Source: Bacteroidia bacterium (GTDB lineage: Bacteria > Bacteroidota > Bacteroidia > Flavobacteriales > Flavobacteriaceae). Taken from it: a DNA stretch of 64,000 nucleotides. This document shows positions 17,673 through 26,502 of this stretch, piece by piece. The translations under genes were made by a program, and so were the position numbers. The stretch covers positions 1 to 64,000 of the forward strand of contig JAUIMB010000004.1 in assembly GCA_030432635.1 (NCBI GenBank), in the 5' to 3' direction. Positions within the stretch are counted from its first letter, which is position 1; every line of letters starts with the position of its first letter. The notes beneath the pieces were generated by a model, which saw only the letters and a list, made by a program, of their open reading frames with translations, searched no databases and had not been told where the DNA came from.

Positions 17673-18530
17673 ATGAATAGATTCTTACTTATTATAACCT
17701 TGGTAGTGCTTAACCATCTCAATGGTTTTTCTCAAGAACGGATCAATGACTACAAATATGTAATCATTCCGATTCAATATGAGTTTCAAAAATCTGAAGA
17801 TCAATATCAACTCAATTCGCTAACTAAGTTTTTGTTCAACAAATATGGGTTTACTGCTTATATGGAAAATGAAAATTTGCCCAACGATTATTTGAGTAAC
17901 CGTTGTCTAGGACTGATTGCAGATGTTAAAAAGGTCAAAGGTGGCTTTCTGAATACAAAAATTCAAATCGACCTTTTAGATTGTAAGGATCAAGTGATTG
18001 CCTCTTCCGTGATTGGAAAGTCTAAGGAAAAGGTTTATGAAAAGGCGTATAATATTGCTATTCGCGAAGCCTTCAAAACGTTTCAATACTTTGATTATAA
18101 GTACATACCAAACCCTTCTTTAAGTCAAGCTGGATCGGAGTCTTCTAGTACACAGGAAAAGGAAATAGAGCGATTAAAAAAAGAAGTTCAGGATCTCAAG
18201 GAAAATAGCAAATCCAATACCGAAACATTATCCGAAGAGACAAATGGGTTGGTCGAAGAACCAGTAACTGAATCAAGTAAAACAATATCCGTAAATGATA
18301 CAGAGCACAATAGTCAAAAGGATATGCTCTATGCACAACCTATTGAAGGTGGATTTCAAGTTGTTGACACAGAACCAAAAACAGTCATGGTTTTGCTGCG
18401 CTCAGGTTTGGACGGACATTTCATTGTAAAAGGAAAAGATGCCGTAGTCTATAAAAAAGGAAGCTCATGGATATTGGCTGAGCATAACGGTAAAACCTTA
18501 ATTACAAAAGAAATTCAACTGAAGTTTTAA
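17673..18530 (+). CDS. Exported protein of unknown function
   Basis: The 285 residues begin with a signal peptide (MNRFLLIITLVVLNHLNGFSQ). The N-terminal half (KYVIIPIQYEFQK, LTKFLFNKYGFTAYME, NRCLGLIADVKKVKGG, KVYEKAYNIAIREAFK) looks like a folded domain. A charged, probably coiled-coil linker (~166-215) precedes a C-terminal beta segment with GLDGHFIVKGKDAVVYKKG. I recognise it only as a family found in flavobacteria. Its stop overlaps the convergent rarA stop by 4 bp. Confidence 0.75.
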   Translation: MNRFLLIITLVVLNHLNGFSQERINDYKYVIIPIQYEFQKSEDQYQLNSLTKFLFNKYGFTAYMENENLPNDYLSNRCLGLIADVKKVKGGFLNTKIQIDLLDCKDQVIASSVIGKSKEKVYEKAYNIAIREAFKTFQYFDYKYIPNPSLSQAGSESSSTQEKEIERLKKEVQDLKENSKSNTETLSEETNGLVEEPVTESSKTISVNDTEHNSQKDMLYAQPIEGGFQVVDTEPKTVMVLLRSGLDGHFIVKGKDAVVYKKGSSWILAEHNGKTLITKEIQLKF

Positions 18531-19807
18531 TAACCGTATTTATCTTTCCAACGTTTTTTTAGAAACTCACGCTGTGCATTTTCCCTAGTGTTATTTCCAG
18601 GGTCATAGATTTTAGTATTCTGAATTTCATTTGGTAAGAATTCATGGGCTACAAAATTGTTGTCGTAATTATGCGCATACTGATATTGATCACCATAACC
18701 CAATTCTTTCATGAGTTTGGTTGGCGCATTTCTTATAGAAAGTGGAACGGATAAATCACCTGTTTCCTTGACCATTTGTTGTGCCTTCCCAATGGCTTGA
18801 TAAGCAGCATTGCTTTTGGGAGAACATGCTAAGTAAGTTGCACACTGACTTAGTATGATTCTAGACTCTGGATGACCGATGACTGATACGGCTTGGAATG
18901 CGTTGTTGGCAATAACCAAGGCAGTCGGATTGGCATTGCCAATGTCCTCACTCGCCAAAATAAGCATACGACGAGCAATAAACTTTACGTCTTCACCACC
19001 TTCTATCATTCGTGCCAACCAATATACAGCTGCATTGGGATCACTACCTCTTATCGATTTGATGAATGCCGAAATGATATCATAATGTTGGTCACCAGTT
19101 TTATCATACCTAACCGTATTATTTTGAACACGTTGTGTGACCATATCATTGGTAATGTTAATGACTTCGTTTTGGTCAAAAGAGGTGACAATAAGTTCAA
19201 ATATGTTTAGAAGTTTCCTAGCATCACCACCCGAAAGTCGAATAAGTGCTTCAGTTTCTGTTAACGTTATCGTTCGTTTAGACAAGACATCATCGGTATT
19301 GAGGGCACGTTGCAACAGCATTTCGAGATCACTTTTCTCGAAAGCGTTCAAGACATAAACTTGGCAGCGAGAAAGGAGTGCAGGTATCACTTCAAAACTT
19401 GGGTTTTCGGTTGTCGCACCAATTAAGGTCACCCAACCTTTTTCAACAGCTTGCAATAAGGAGTCTTGTTGTGATTTACTGAACCGATGGATTTCATCTA
19501 TGAATAAAATAGGGTTTTTTGTGGTAAACAAGCCACCACTTTGTTTCGCTTTATCAATGACATCCCTTATGTCCTTTACACCAGAATTAATGGCACTCAA
19601 AGTGTAAAATGGTCGTCCCGATTCATTGGCTATGATATTGGCAAGTGTGGTTTTACCAGTACCTGGAGGACCCCAAAAAATCATGGATGCAATGACACCT
19701 TGCTGCAATTGTTGTGTTAAAATGCCAGTTTTGCCCACTAAATGTGACTGACTAACATAGTCGTCGAGATGTTGAGGTCGTAATCTTTCGGCTAAAGGTT
19801 CGTTCAT
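18527..19807 (-). CDS. rarA: Replication-associated recombination protein A (MgsA/RarA)
   Basis: At 426 residues this AAA+ clamp-loader-like ATPase begins MNEPLAERLRPQHLDDYVSQ. Walker A is GPPGTGKTTLA, Walker B ILFIDEIHRFSKSQQD, sensor 1 IGATTENPSFE, and the arginine finger region PALLSRCQVY. The C-terminal tetramerisation region carries RGSDPNAAVYWLARM and the conserved Y.YAHNY segment. RarA works at stalled replication forks. It ends in 4-bp convergent overlap with the upstream secreted-protein gene and is divergent from the rhomboid gene. Confidence 0.96.
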   Translation of the reverse strand: MNEPLAERLRPQHLDDYVSQSHLVGKTGILTQQLQQGVIASMIFWGPPGTGKTTLANIIANESGRPFYTLSAINSGVKDIRDVIDKAKQSGGLFTTKNPILFIDEIHRFSKSQQDSLLQAVEKGWVTLIGATTENPSFEVIPALLSRCQVYVLNAFEKSDLEMLLQRALNTDDVLSKRTITLTETEALIRLSGGDARKLLNIFELIVTSFDQNEVINITNDMVTQRVQNNTVRYDKTGDQHYDIISAFIKSIRGSDPNAAVYWLARMIEGGEDVKFIARRMLILASEDIGNANPTALVIANNAFQAVSVIGHPESRIILSQCATYLACSPKSNAAYQAIGKAQQMVKETGDLSVPLSIRNAPTKLMKELGYGDQYQYAHNYDNNFVAHEFLPNEIQNTKIYDPGNNTRENAQREFLKKRWKDKYGY

Positions 19808-19811
19808 GCCA

Positions 19812-19892
19812 TAAATTTACAAAAAAGGAGTGTGACAATATTTCATGGACGTTATAATTGGACAGCATTTTGATAATTAAGTTCTAAATTTG
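19812..19892. promoter_or_regulatory. Divergent rarA/rhomboid promoter region
   Basis: On the minus strand TAAATTTA (19819-19812) lies 4 nt before the rarA ATG. On the plus strand TAAATTTG (19885-19892) lies 3 nt before the rhomboid ATG at 19896. Both fit the Bacteroidota -7 box, the minus one with a final mismatch. The spacing leaves almost no room for a 5' untranslated leader on either side. Confidence 0.45.
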
Positions 19893-19895
19893 GAT

Positions 19896-20669
19896 ATGAG
19901 CAATCAACAACAATTTAAATATTCTACAGGTGTCTTCGCCTATCCCATTTTTTTTGTGCTCTCACTATGGATTGTCTTTTGGATGCAAGTTCGGTTCTTT
20001 CCATCCATAAAACGTCTAGGTGTCTACCCTCAAAAGTTGGAAGGTTTATTGGGCATTGTCACCAGTCCGTTTATACATTCAGATATAGAACACTTATACC
20101 ATAATAGTATTCCCTTATTCATACTTTCGGTCGCATTGTTTTATTTTTATAGGAAGATCTCTTGGAAGGTGATCTTCTATGGGATTTTATTATCTGGTTT
20201 ATTTACATGGGTTATAGGAAGGCCAGCTAATCATATTGGTGCTAGTGGATTGGTATATGTGCTCGTTAGCTTTATATTTTTTAAAGGAATATTCGCCAAG
20301 CATTATAGACTGGTTGCACTATCGTTGATTATAGTATTTCTATATGGAAGTATGATATGGTACGCCTTTCCTGTTAAGGATGGTATGTCTTGGGAAGGGC
20401 ATTTAGGAGGATTGATTTCGGGATTGATTTTTGCATTGATATTCAGAAAAGCCATTGCAAAGCCAGAGCGTTATGTTTGGCAAAAACCTGAATATGATGA
20501 AGATGAAGATCCATTTATGAGGCATTTTGACGAGCACGGGAATTTTGTGCCCTCAGCACCTGAAACCGAAATTCAAGATGAAATAGACGCCAATCTTGAA
20601 ACCAAGACTACATCTGTTCAACCCGACAAAGTGAACTATATCTATAAGAGATCAGAAGAGAGTAATTAG
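19896..20669 (+). CDS. Rhomboid family intramembrane serine protease
   Basis: About 257 residues from ATG 19896; an upstream in-frame TTG at 19890 lies inside the predicted -7 box. Six hydrophobic segments are visible. The catalytic Ser is in GASGLVY (Ser117 from this start), with the partner His in WEGHLGG (His169). The oxyanion-side HNSIPLF and HIGASG motifs are also typical. A charged cytoplasmic tail of ~60 residues follows. Substrates cannot be predicted. The stop codon is 3 bp from the convergent rlmB stop. Confidence 0.92.
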   Translation: MSNQQQFKYSTGVFAYPIFFVLSLWIVFWMQVRFFPSIKRLGVYPQKLEGLLGIVTSPFIHSDIEHLYHNSIPLFILSVALFYFYRKISWKVIFYGILLSGLFTWVIGRPANHIGASGLVYVLVSFIFFKGIFAKHYRLVALSLIIVFLYGSMIWYAFPVKDGMSWEGHLGGLISGLIFALIFRKAIAKPERYVWQKPEYDEDEDPFMRHFDEHGNFVPSAPETEIQDEIDANLETKTTSVQPDKVNYIYKRSEESN

Positions 20670-20672
20670 TGT

Positions 20673-21407
20673 TCACAAGCGTTGCCTGACCGCCTCATAT
20701 AAAAAAGCACCACAAGCCACTGAAACATTTAAGGATTCTATCTCACCAAGAAGTGGAAGCTTTGCTTTTTGGTCCACAACTTTCAAAACAGAAGGATTGA
20801 TGCCCTTGCCTTCAGAGCCCATCACAATTGCACAAGGTTCGTTAAATGATACGTCATAAATCGTGTCATCGGTTTTTTCAGTAGCAGCGATTACTTTTAT
20901 GCCACTGGCTTGCATGTAAAATACAGCATCCTTAATGTGGTCAACTTTACAAATAGGCATTTTGAAGAGTGCACCAGCACTTGTTTTAATAGCATCTCCA
21001 TTAATAGGTGCGCCACCTTTTTTTTGAATGATAATTCCGGAAACACCTGTGCATTCAGCTGTACGAACAATGGCTCCAAAATTACGAACATCACTTAATT
21101 GATCGAGTAACAAAAAAAGCGGCACTTTACCAGATTCTATCACCTTCAAGACCAAATTGTCGATATCATGGAATTCAATGGGTGAAATTTGAGCGATTAC
21201 ACCTTGGTGGTTTTTTTTTGATAGGCGGTTAAGCTTTTCAATAGGGACATAAGAGGAATTTATACGCTCTTTTTTAAGTAGTTGTTCAAGTTCGGAAAAC
21301 AATTCTCCTCGAAGTCCTTTTTGAACAAATATCTTGTCAATATTCTCTCCAGATTTAATTGCTTCAATAACCGTACGTATGCCGAATATAGTAGTTTCCT
21401 TTTCCAT
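20673..21407 (-). CDS. rlmB: 23S rRNA (guanosine-2'-O)-methyltransferase RlmB-like
   Basis: At 244 residues this has an N-terminal L30e-like substrate-binding domain (FGIRTVIEAIKSGENIDKIF, LSKKNHQGVIAQ) and a C-terminal SPOUT methyltransferase with motifs LLLDQLSDVRNFGAIVRTAE, VMGSEGKGI and SLNVSVACGAFLYEAVRQR. These are the TrmH/RlmB signature segments, including the knot-forming SLNVSVA. RlmB methylates G2251 in the 23S rRNA P loop; the exact target nucleotide is inferred. Confidence 0.9.
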   Translation of the reverse strand: MEKETTIFGIRTVIEAIKSGENIDKIFVQKGLRGELFSELEQLLKKERINSSYVPIEKLNRLSKKNHQGVIAQISPIEFHDIDNLVLKVIESGKVPLFLLLDQLSDVRNFGAIVRTAECTGVSGIIIQKKGGAPINGDAIKTSAGALFKMPICKVDHIKDAVFYMQASGIKVIAATEKTDDTIYDVSFNEPCAIVMGSEGKGINPSVLKVVDQKAKLPLLGEIESLNVSVACGAFLYEAVRQRL

Positions 21408-21466
21408 GCTTCAAAGATATAAAACAATCTGTTCGGTATTAGGCTTCTTTAAGTATTTGAATGACT

Positions 21467-23104
21467 TTATTTCTTTATAATTTTTTTCGTTGTCGATGAG
21501 TTTTCAGAATGTATTTCTATGAAATAGACACCAGAATTTAAAGCAGAAAGATCAACTTTATTTGAATTGACAACTGTCAAGACTTTATGTCCGACTACAG
21601 AATAGACCTCAATAGCATCAATGTCTATTCTTGACGATACATGGATAACACCTGATGTTGGATTTGGAAATATTTTTGTAGAGGCAAAATCAAAATCAGT
21701 TACACTCAAATCTTCACAAGGAGAGAGGTCTGGATTAAGTTCAATAGGATCACCAGGAGTGAGGTCTCTTCCATCAAAAGCAGGATAATCTGGAGCGTAT
21801 TTGATAGCTCTGAATAAGATATTATTTGGAGATGGAGAAGACCCTTGAGTGCTCACATTTCCGTTAATGTTATCGACAGGGTTAATATAGCTCCAAACTA
21901 TATTTTCATTTTGGTCAATTTCAAAAACCTCTCCAAACCTGCCTTCGCAAATGAGAATATTTCCATTTGGAAGACGTTGCGCACTGCTCACGATTGATGA
22001 ATAAAATGGTGAAGGTGTTTCAGATAAATCTGAGTAGATATAATCGGCATCCAATGGTCCATATGCAGTATCAGGAGTGTAAGCGTAAACTCCAGGAGAT
22101 GTTGTTGGAGGTGTGGTGATCATAACTTCAGAAAATTCAGGTACTCGACCGTTACCATTGTTGAAGATCATCAATTTGCCTGCATCTAGTAAACCTTCCT
22201 CTATATAATACGGATAATGTTGTCCATATAATTTGCGGTCATTTTCGGTACCTTGTCGATAGGCTTGAGGATTTCCCCATCGGTATAGGAAATCACCACC
22301 TTTTCCATACGTCCCTCCAGATCCAGTTGCAGCTTCGGCAGTTGTTGTCGAATGGTCTATGATATAAATTTCACTTAAATTTCGTGAACTGATGACAATT
22401 TGGTCCAAATTGGCATCGTATTGTATGGAATTAAAATGAAGCCAATTGGCATTCCCGTTTGCACCATTTAGAAAGTTTATGTCTAATTTTTCGGGAGACG
22501 CACCAACATCACCAAAATTATCCTTTGTACTGTCAAAATCTTGAATTAAATGATCATAGGTGTTCCATTCCCAAACAATGTTACCTTGGTTGCTCCCTAA
22601 AGGCTCTACTTCTATTATTTGCTCATTAAAGAGTCGGGATTGTAGCAGTTGGTTTGGGTCTCTTCCTGCTTGAATTGCTTCAGCCATTGTCATCGATGTG
22701 GCAGCAAGAATGAGTACATTTCCATTTGGCATTGGAAATACGTCATGATGTTGTCGAAACTGATTGGAGCTATAAACAAATGACCAAATAAGGTTGCCAT
22801 CCCAATCATATAATTCAACGATTCCGCCTTGTCCACCAAATTGAATATCACTAGTTCCATCAAATCGACCTGCACGTAATAAATTACCGTTAGGTAGAAG
22901 GTAAACTGCATTTCCAGGAGGATAAGAGCTGGTCCATTCATTAATAATTTCTCCACAATTATTGAATAAATATGATTTGGTATGAACACTGGTTAAAGTA
23001 TACGCATCAAAAGCATCGTTAGTAATAGAGATGGTACCGACGGTATTTTGGGCGTTCAAAAAACTGAAAATTAATAAGGCGAAAAATAAAAGTAGTTTTT
23101 TCAT
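21467..23104 (-). CDS. Arylsulfotransferase-like protein with T9SS sorting domain
   Basis: About 545 residues from ATG 23104. A signal peptide (MKKLLLFFALLIFSFLNAQ) is followed by a beta-propeller-type body resembling the arylsulfotransferase (ASST) family. Characteristic pieces are LPNGNLLRAGRF, WDGNLIWSF, HHDVFPMPNGNVLILA, NIVWEWNTYDHLIQDFD and ILICEGRFGEVFEID. The last ~75 residues form a T9SS type A sorting domain (KIFPNPTSGVIHV, LNSGVYFIEI, terminal KKIIKK). It is likely exported across the outer membrane. Whether it transfers sulfate is unproven. The gene has its own -7 box and follows a strong terminator. Confidence 0.88.
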   Translation of the reverse strand: MKKLLLFFALLIFSFLNAQNTVGTISITNDAFDAYTLTSVHTKSYLFNNCGEIINEWTSSYPPGNAVYLLPNGNLLRAGRFDGTSDIQFGGQGGIVELYDWDGNLIWSFVYSSNQFRQHHDVFPMPNGNVLILAATSMTMAEAIQAGRDPNQLLQSRLFNEQIIEVEPLGSNQGNIVWEWNTYDHLIQDFDSTKDNFGDVGASPEKLDINFLNGANGNANWLHFNSIQYDANLDQIVISSRNLSEIYIIDHSTTTAEAATGSGGTYGKGGDFLYRWGNPQAYRQGTENDRKLYGQHYPYYIEEGLLDAGKLMIFNNGNGRVPEFSEVMITTPPTTSPGVYAYTPDTAYGPLDADYIYSDLSETPSPFYSSIVSSAQRLPNGNILICEGRFGEVFEIDQNENIVWSYINPVDNINGNVSTQGSSPSPNNILFRAIKYAPDYPAFDGRDLTPGDPIELNPDLSPCEDLSVTDFDFASTKIFPNPTSGVIHVSSRIDIDAIEVYSVVGHKVLTVVNSNKVDLSALNSGVYFIEIHSENSSTTKKIIKK

Positions 23105-23133
23105 CAAGAATTCAATAGTGTTATAATTTTAAA

Positions 23134-23141
23134 CAAATGTA
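23134..23141 (-). promoter_or_regulatory. Predicted -7 box for the arylsulfotransferase-like gene
   Basis: On the minus strand TACATTTG matches TAnnTTTG and lies 29 bp before the ATG at 23104, just after the terminator of the upstream Sus operon. No clear -33 TTTG was found. Confidence 0.45.
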
Positions 23142-23182
23142 CTATTATATTAGTATTTGTAAGAGAGTTATGTGTATGTATA

Positions 23183-23216
23183 CAAAAAAAGAGACCATCA
23201 AACTGATGGTCTCTTT
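23183..23216 (-). terminator. Strong terminator of the SusCD operon
   Basis: A 13-bp perfect stem (23188-23200 with 23204-23216) has a 3-nt loop and, on the minus strand, runs directly into seven T residues. It lies 52 bp after the last lipoprotein stop at 23268 and before the arylsulfotransferase-like gene promoter, so it should separate the two units. Confidence 0.9.
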
Positions 23217-23267
23217 CATATTGCTAATTAGTGTTAGTGATTTTATAGATAACACTTATAAACATCC

Positions 23268-24116
23268 TTATTGAGGACAAATATTAGTCCCAGAAGTTAT
23301 AACACCTTCTGTAGGTATTGGACCATCAGTAAAAACCATTGTTCCATCAGGACTGGTAAGTGTATATGTGTTTTCTTCTTCCCATCCTGGAGCTTGTCCA
23401 GTACCTCCACCAGAAGTATAGGTGAAAGAATAATCGTCATTGTCTACCATTCCAATTTCAAAGGTTGAACCAAATCCTGAAGCAGCATAAGTAGTTTCAA
23501 CACCATTGACATTAGCGGTAATAAAACCACCATTCCAACCATCTCCATAGGCATCATTAGTAACTAATGTCCATACACAGGCATTAATATTATTAATGGT
23601 CACACTTACTTCTTCGTTGATGGTTGCTGCCAGAGTAGAGGTAGCGGTCAATCTGAAGTTAAATGTCTCAGGAGCTTCGTTTGGTACAGCGTCCAAATCG
23701 GCATTAATAGTTAACTGAAAGTTCTCGGCGTAAGGCGGAATAGCAGCCACGTAACCAGATCCACCAGCATAACCATAGCTAAAATAACCAGAATCAAACC
23801 AGGTTTCATAAGGAACTGTGAAGTCGTCCATAACAATAGCTGAAAAGCCAGCACCACTATTTGGATCTCCAATAGGCTCAGCTGTTGGAATCACATTTCC
23901 ATTTTCATCAAGGACGTCCACTCTGATAAAGATGGTTTCATTAACAGGGTATTCGATGTCTAGGTCAAAAACCGCAGCTTGTCCTTCATTAACTGTAACA
24001 CTTCTTTCTGCAACAGATATTGAAGGCTTTCCTGTTCTTTGGATACTATCATCATCTTGACAGGCATTAACAGTCAAGAAAATGATTCCTAAAAGATATA
24101 AACTTATTTTTTTCAT
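23268..24116 (-). CDS. Lipoprotein with Calx-beta-like domain (SusCD operon, fourth gene)
   Basis: The 282 residues begin with a lipoprotein signal ending at LTVNAC (Cys19), followed by QDDDS, an acidic stretch typical of surface-exposed Bacteroidota lipoproteins. The middle (ISVAERSVTVNEGQAAVFDLDIEYPVNE is typical in part) looks like a Calx-beta fold. The C-terminal part (VWTLVTNDAYGDGWNGGFI, YSFTYTSGGG) resembles a beta-sandwich binding domain. It probably sits on the cell surface with the SusD protein and may bind ligand. It lies 14 bp after the third gene. Confidence 0.8.
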   Translation of the reverse strand: MKKISLYLLGIIFLTVNACQDDDSIQRTGKPSISVAERSVTVNEGQAAVFDLDIEYPVNETIFIRVDVLDENGNVIPTAEPIGDPNSGAGFSAIVMDDFTVPYETWFDSGYFSYGYAGGSGYVAAIPPYAENFQLTINADLDAVPNEAPETFNFRLTATSTLAATINEEVSVTINNINACVWTLVTNDAYGDGWNGGFITANVNGVETTYAASGFGSTFEIGMVDNDDYSFTYTSGGGTGQAPGWEEENTYTLTSPDGTMVFTDGPIPTEGVITSGTNICPQ

Positions 24117-24130
24117 AATTTTTTTATTTT

Positions 24131-24943
24131 TTATTCGGCAGGTGTATATGTGCTAGGACCCAAATCAAACCAAACGTCATTTGGATCAGCAACGTTACCG
24201 TTATATATTGTTAAATTTCCAAAAATCAATGCACCTGTTTCACCATCAATGGTTCCAGTGCCTTCAGCTAATGTTGCACCAGCCCATTCACCAAATGAAA
24301 GTTCACCACAAACATCTGAGAAATTGATGAAGGCAGGAGCACCACCAGCACCACCAAATGCAATGTAAGGCATAGCATCAATTTGATATTGACCAGTACC
24401 GATCTCAGTAATTACTGCATTAGGAGCAGTACTTGCAATAATCTCTGGACTTGTATAGCTGCCACCTAAATCACTAACAGGACAGATAAAGATGGTAGTT
24501 GTTTTAAATTGCTCAGCAACAACACCATTAGTCGCGGTAAGTAAATTTAGAACTACCGTTCCAGGAGGTTCTGCAGTCAAATTATCTGACAATAAATTAA
24601 GGGTAATTATACCAAATTCTCTATTTGCATCTATAGTAAAAGAAGATCCTTCAATACTATAATCAGAACCAGCCATAGCTGTACTGGCATTGGTATCTAT
24701 TTCAAAAGTAACATCTTGCTGAGGTGTATTGGAAAAATTTTCTCCACCTAAAAGATTGACGTAAATTTCTACAGGAATGGTACCCGTATTTGGAGTATAT
24801 GATACAATGGTTTGAGATCTTTCAAAACCTACAGTATAAGGCGTGTTCGAAAGAGCTTCTTCAAACGGTTGAGGATCATCATCCACAAAGCATGAAAATG
24901 CTATGAATGGAAGCGCTAATAATATTAATTTAATTTTTTTCAT
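24131..24943 (-). CDS. Lipoprotein with Calx-beta-like domain (SusCD operon, third gene)
   Basis: The 270 residues start with the lipoprotein signal MKKIKLILLALPFIAFSC (Cys18), followed by FVDDDPQP. An immunoglobulin/Calx-beta-like segment follows (VSYTPNTGTIPVEIYVNLLGG, DYSIEGSSFTIDANREFGII), then a glycine-rich C-terminal domain (YIAFGGAGGAPAFINFSDVCG). It shares general architecture with the next gene but little close sequence. It is probably a surface-anchored accessory of the SusC/SusD complex. It lies 14 bp after susD. Confidence 0.8.
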   Translation of the reverse strand: MKKIKLILLALPFIAFSCFVDDDPQPFEEALSNTPYTVGFERSQTIVSYTPNTGTIPVEIYVNLLGGENFSNTPQQDVTFEIDTNASTAMAGSDYSIEGSSFTIDANREFGIITLNLLSDNLTAEPPGTVVLNLLTATNGVVAEQFKTTTIFICPVSDLGGSYTSPEIIASTAPNAVITEIGTGQYQIDAMPYIAFGGAGGAPAFINFSDVCGELSFGEWAGATLAEGTGTIDGETGALIFGNLTIYNGNVADPNDVWFDLGPSTYTPAE

Positions 24944-24957
24944 AATCTTTTTTAGTT

Positions 24958-26502
24958 TTAGTTAACATCCCAAAAAATAGGTGTATTAAATGCTGTGTCT
25001 AAGTTTTGGTTGTAAACACTTACATTAGCCGAGTTTCCTGTATATTCGGAAGTTGGATATAATAAACGTTTTGCTTGCGTAGATTGCGTCGCAATGTCAG
25101 GAAGCGGCATGTTACTTGGGTAACCCGTGCGGTTATATTCAATCCAAGTTTCTGCTCCGTTTGTTCCTCCTAAATCAATCCATTTTTGGGTTATAATAGC
25201 TTCAAGCTTGTTTGCAGAACCTTCCCATCCAATACCTGGGACATTATCAGAATCATTAATATAGTTTCCGATCGATGCACCTAATCTATTAAATGAGGCT
25301 GCTATTCCTGATTGGAATAATGACTTTGCAGAACCTACATTTGTTAAATATCCTCTCAAAGCTGCTTCAGATTGAAGGAATAAAGATTCTGAAGCTGTCA
25401 TGATGTAACCATCTTGAATAGGAGAAGATAACAACCCTTGTCCAAGACTTGCATTGATACCAGTTCCACCTTGAGTATTTCCTACAATTGCTCCACCAGC
25501 ACGAGGTGCATATAAGCGAAATAATCTGCCATCTTGAACACCGTTAGAAGTTCCATTTAATAATTCTACTAAGAACGTTGTAGGTCCTACGGTAGTAAAA
25601 GACACTGTTTGTGAGGCAGGATCACCGAAGTTACCTGGTAAATACCCGTAAGTTTCAGCAAATGGGTTCATTCTTGTGACTTCATCACTATATCCAGGAT
25701 TGATGGTAACATCTTCACCTGCTCCAAGGAACTCAACACCAGGTTGGTTCAAAGATGATATTTCAGATTGCACAAATGATTGCACTTCACCATCAGTTTC
25801 CGCTAATTCCATTAACCTTACTAAAAGTCTTAATTTGACGGTATTACCAAACTTCTTCCACATGTTCATATTTCCTCCAAGCATAACGTCGCTACTACCA
25901 AGAGGCAACGCAGAAGTTTCGTCAGTATTATCAATCATAGCAAGAGCATTATTGATGTCTTCAACTAACCCTCTGTAAACATCTTCTTGATTGTCATATG
26001 CAGGGAATAAAATATCACCACGTTGATGCATTTCAGTATATGGAATGTCTCCATAAATGTCTACCAAATATTGAATGTAAAAAGTTCTTAATATTTGAGC
26101 AGATGCCTTAAAATAATCATAATTAGATGCACTTTCATAATTTATGATATTCGTCAAGTTTCCTGTACGAATAAATAAACCATTCCATACACCTGAGTAA
26201 AAATCAGTAGTAACTTGGTTACTGAATTCATCAAAAAACGGTGCCTGAACTTGCTGTGCATTTCCAGACCAAGTAGCAATCATGGTATTACCTAATTGAT
26301 TCATTGTAGTCATCAAAGTAACACTTGTTCTTACTTGTGCACCAGGCAATACTACATCTGGAGATAGATTGTTCAAAGTAGCACCATTTGGATCTTCGTT
26401 AACTAAGACATTTTCACAAGAAAACGTCATCAGCACTAGAGGTACTACCAATATGAGGTTAAAAACCTTTTTCTGTATGTTGTTTATTATTGTGTTCATC
26501 AT
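24958..26502 (-). CDS. SusD/RagB-family (SusD-like_2) surface lipoprotein
   Basis: At 514 residues, this has a lipoprotein signal ending in LVLMTFSC (Cys29), followed by ENVLVNEDPNGAT, the usual start of the SusD-like_2 subfamily. The body has TPR-like helices (ILRTFYIQYLVDIYGDIPYTE, GLVEDINNALAMID) and C-terminal WIDLGGTNGAETWIEYNRTG and LLYPTSEY segments that mark this subfamily. It caps the SusC barrel and captures nutrients at the cell surface. The ATG abuts the susC stop codon, so translation is coupled. Confidence 0.93.
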   Translation of the reverse strand: MMNTIINNIQKKVFNLILVVPLVLMTFSCENVLVNEDPNGATLNNLSPDVVLPGAQVRTSVTLMTTMNQLGNTMIATWSGNAQQVQAPFFDEFSNQVTTDFYSGVWNGLFIRTGNLTNIINYESASNYDYFKASAQILRTFYIQYLVDIYGDIPYTEMHQRGDILFPAYDNQEDVYRGLVEDINNALAMIDNTDETSALPLGSSDVMLGGNMNMWKKFGNTVKLRLLVRLMELAETDGEVQSFVQSEISSLNQPGVEFLGAGEDVTINPGYSDEVTRMNPFAETYGYLPGNFGDPASQTVSFTTVGPTTFLVELLNGTSNGVQDGRLFRLYAPRAGGAIVGNTQGGTGINASLGQGLLSSPIQDGYIMTASESLFLQSEAALRGYLTNVGSAKSLFQSGIAASFNRLGASIGNYINDSDNVPGIGWEGSANKLEAIITQKWIDLGGTNGAETWIEYNRTGYPSNMPLPDIATQSTQAKRLLYPTSEYTGNSANVSVYNQNLDTAFNTPIFWDVN

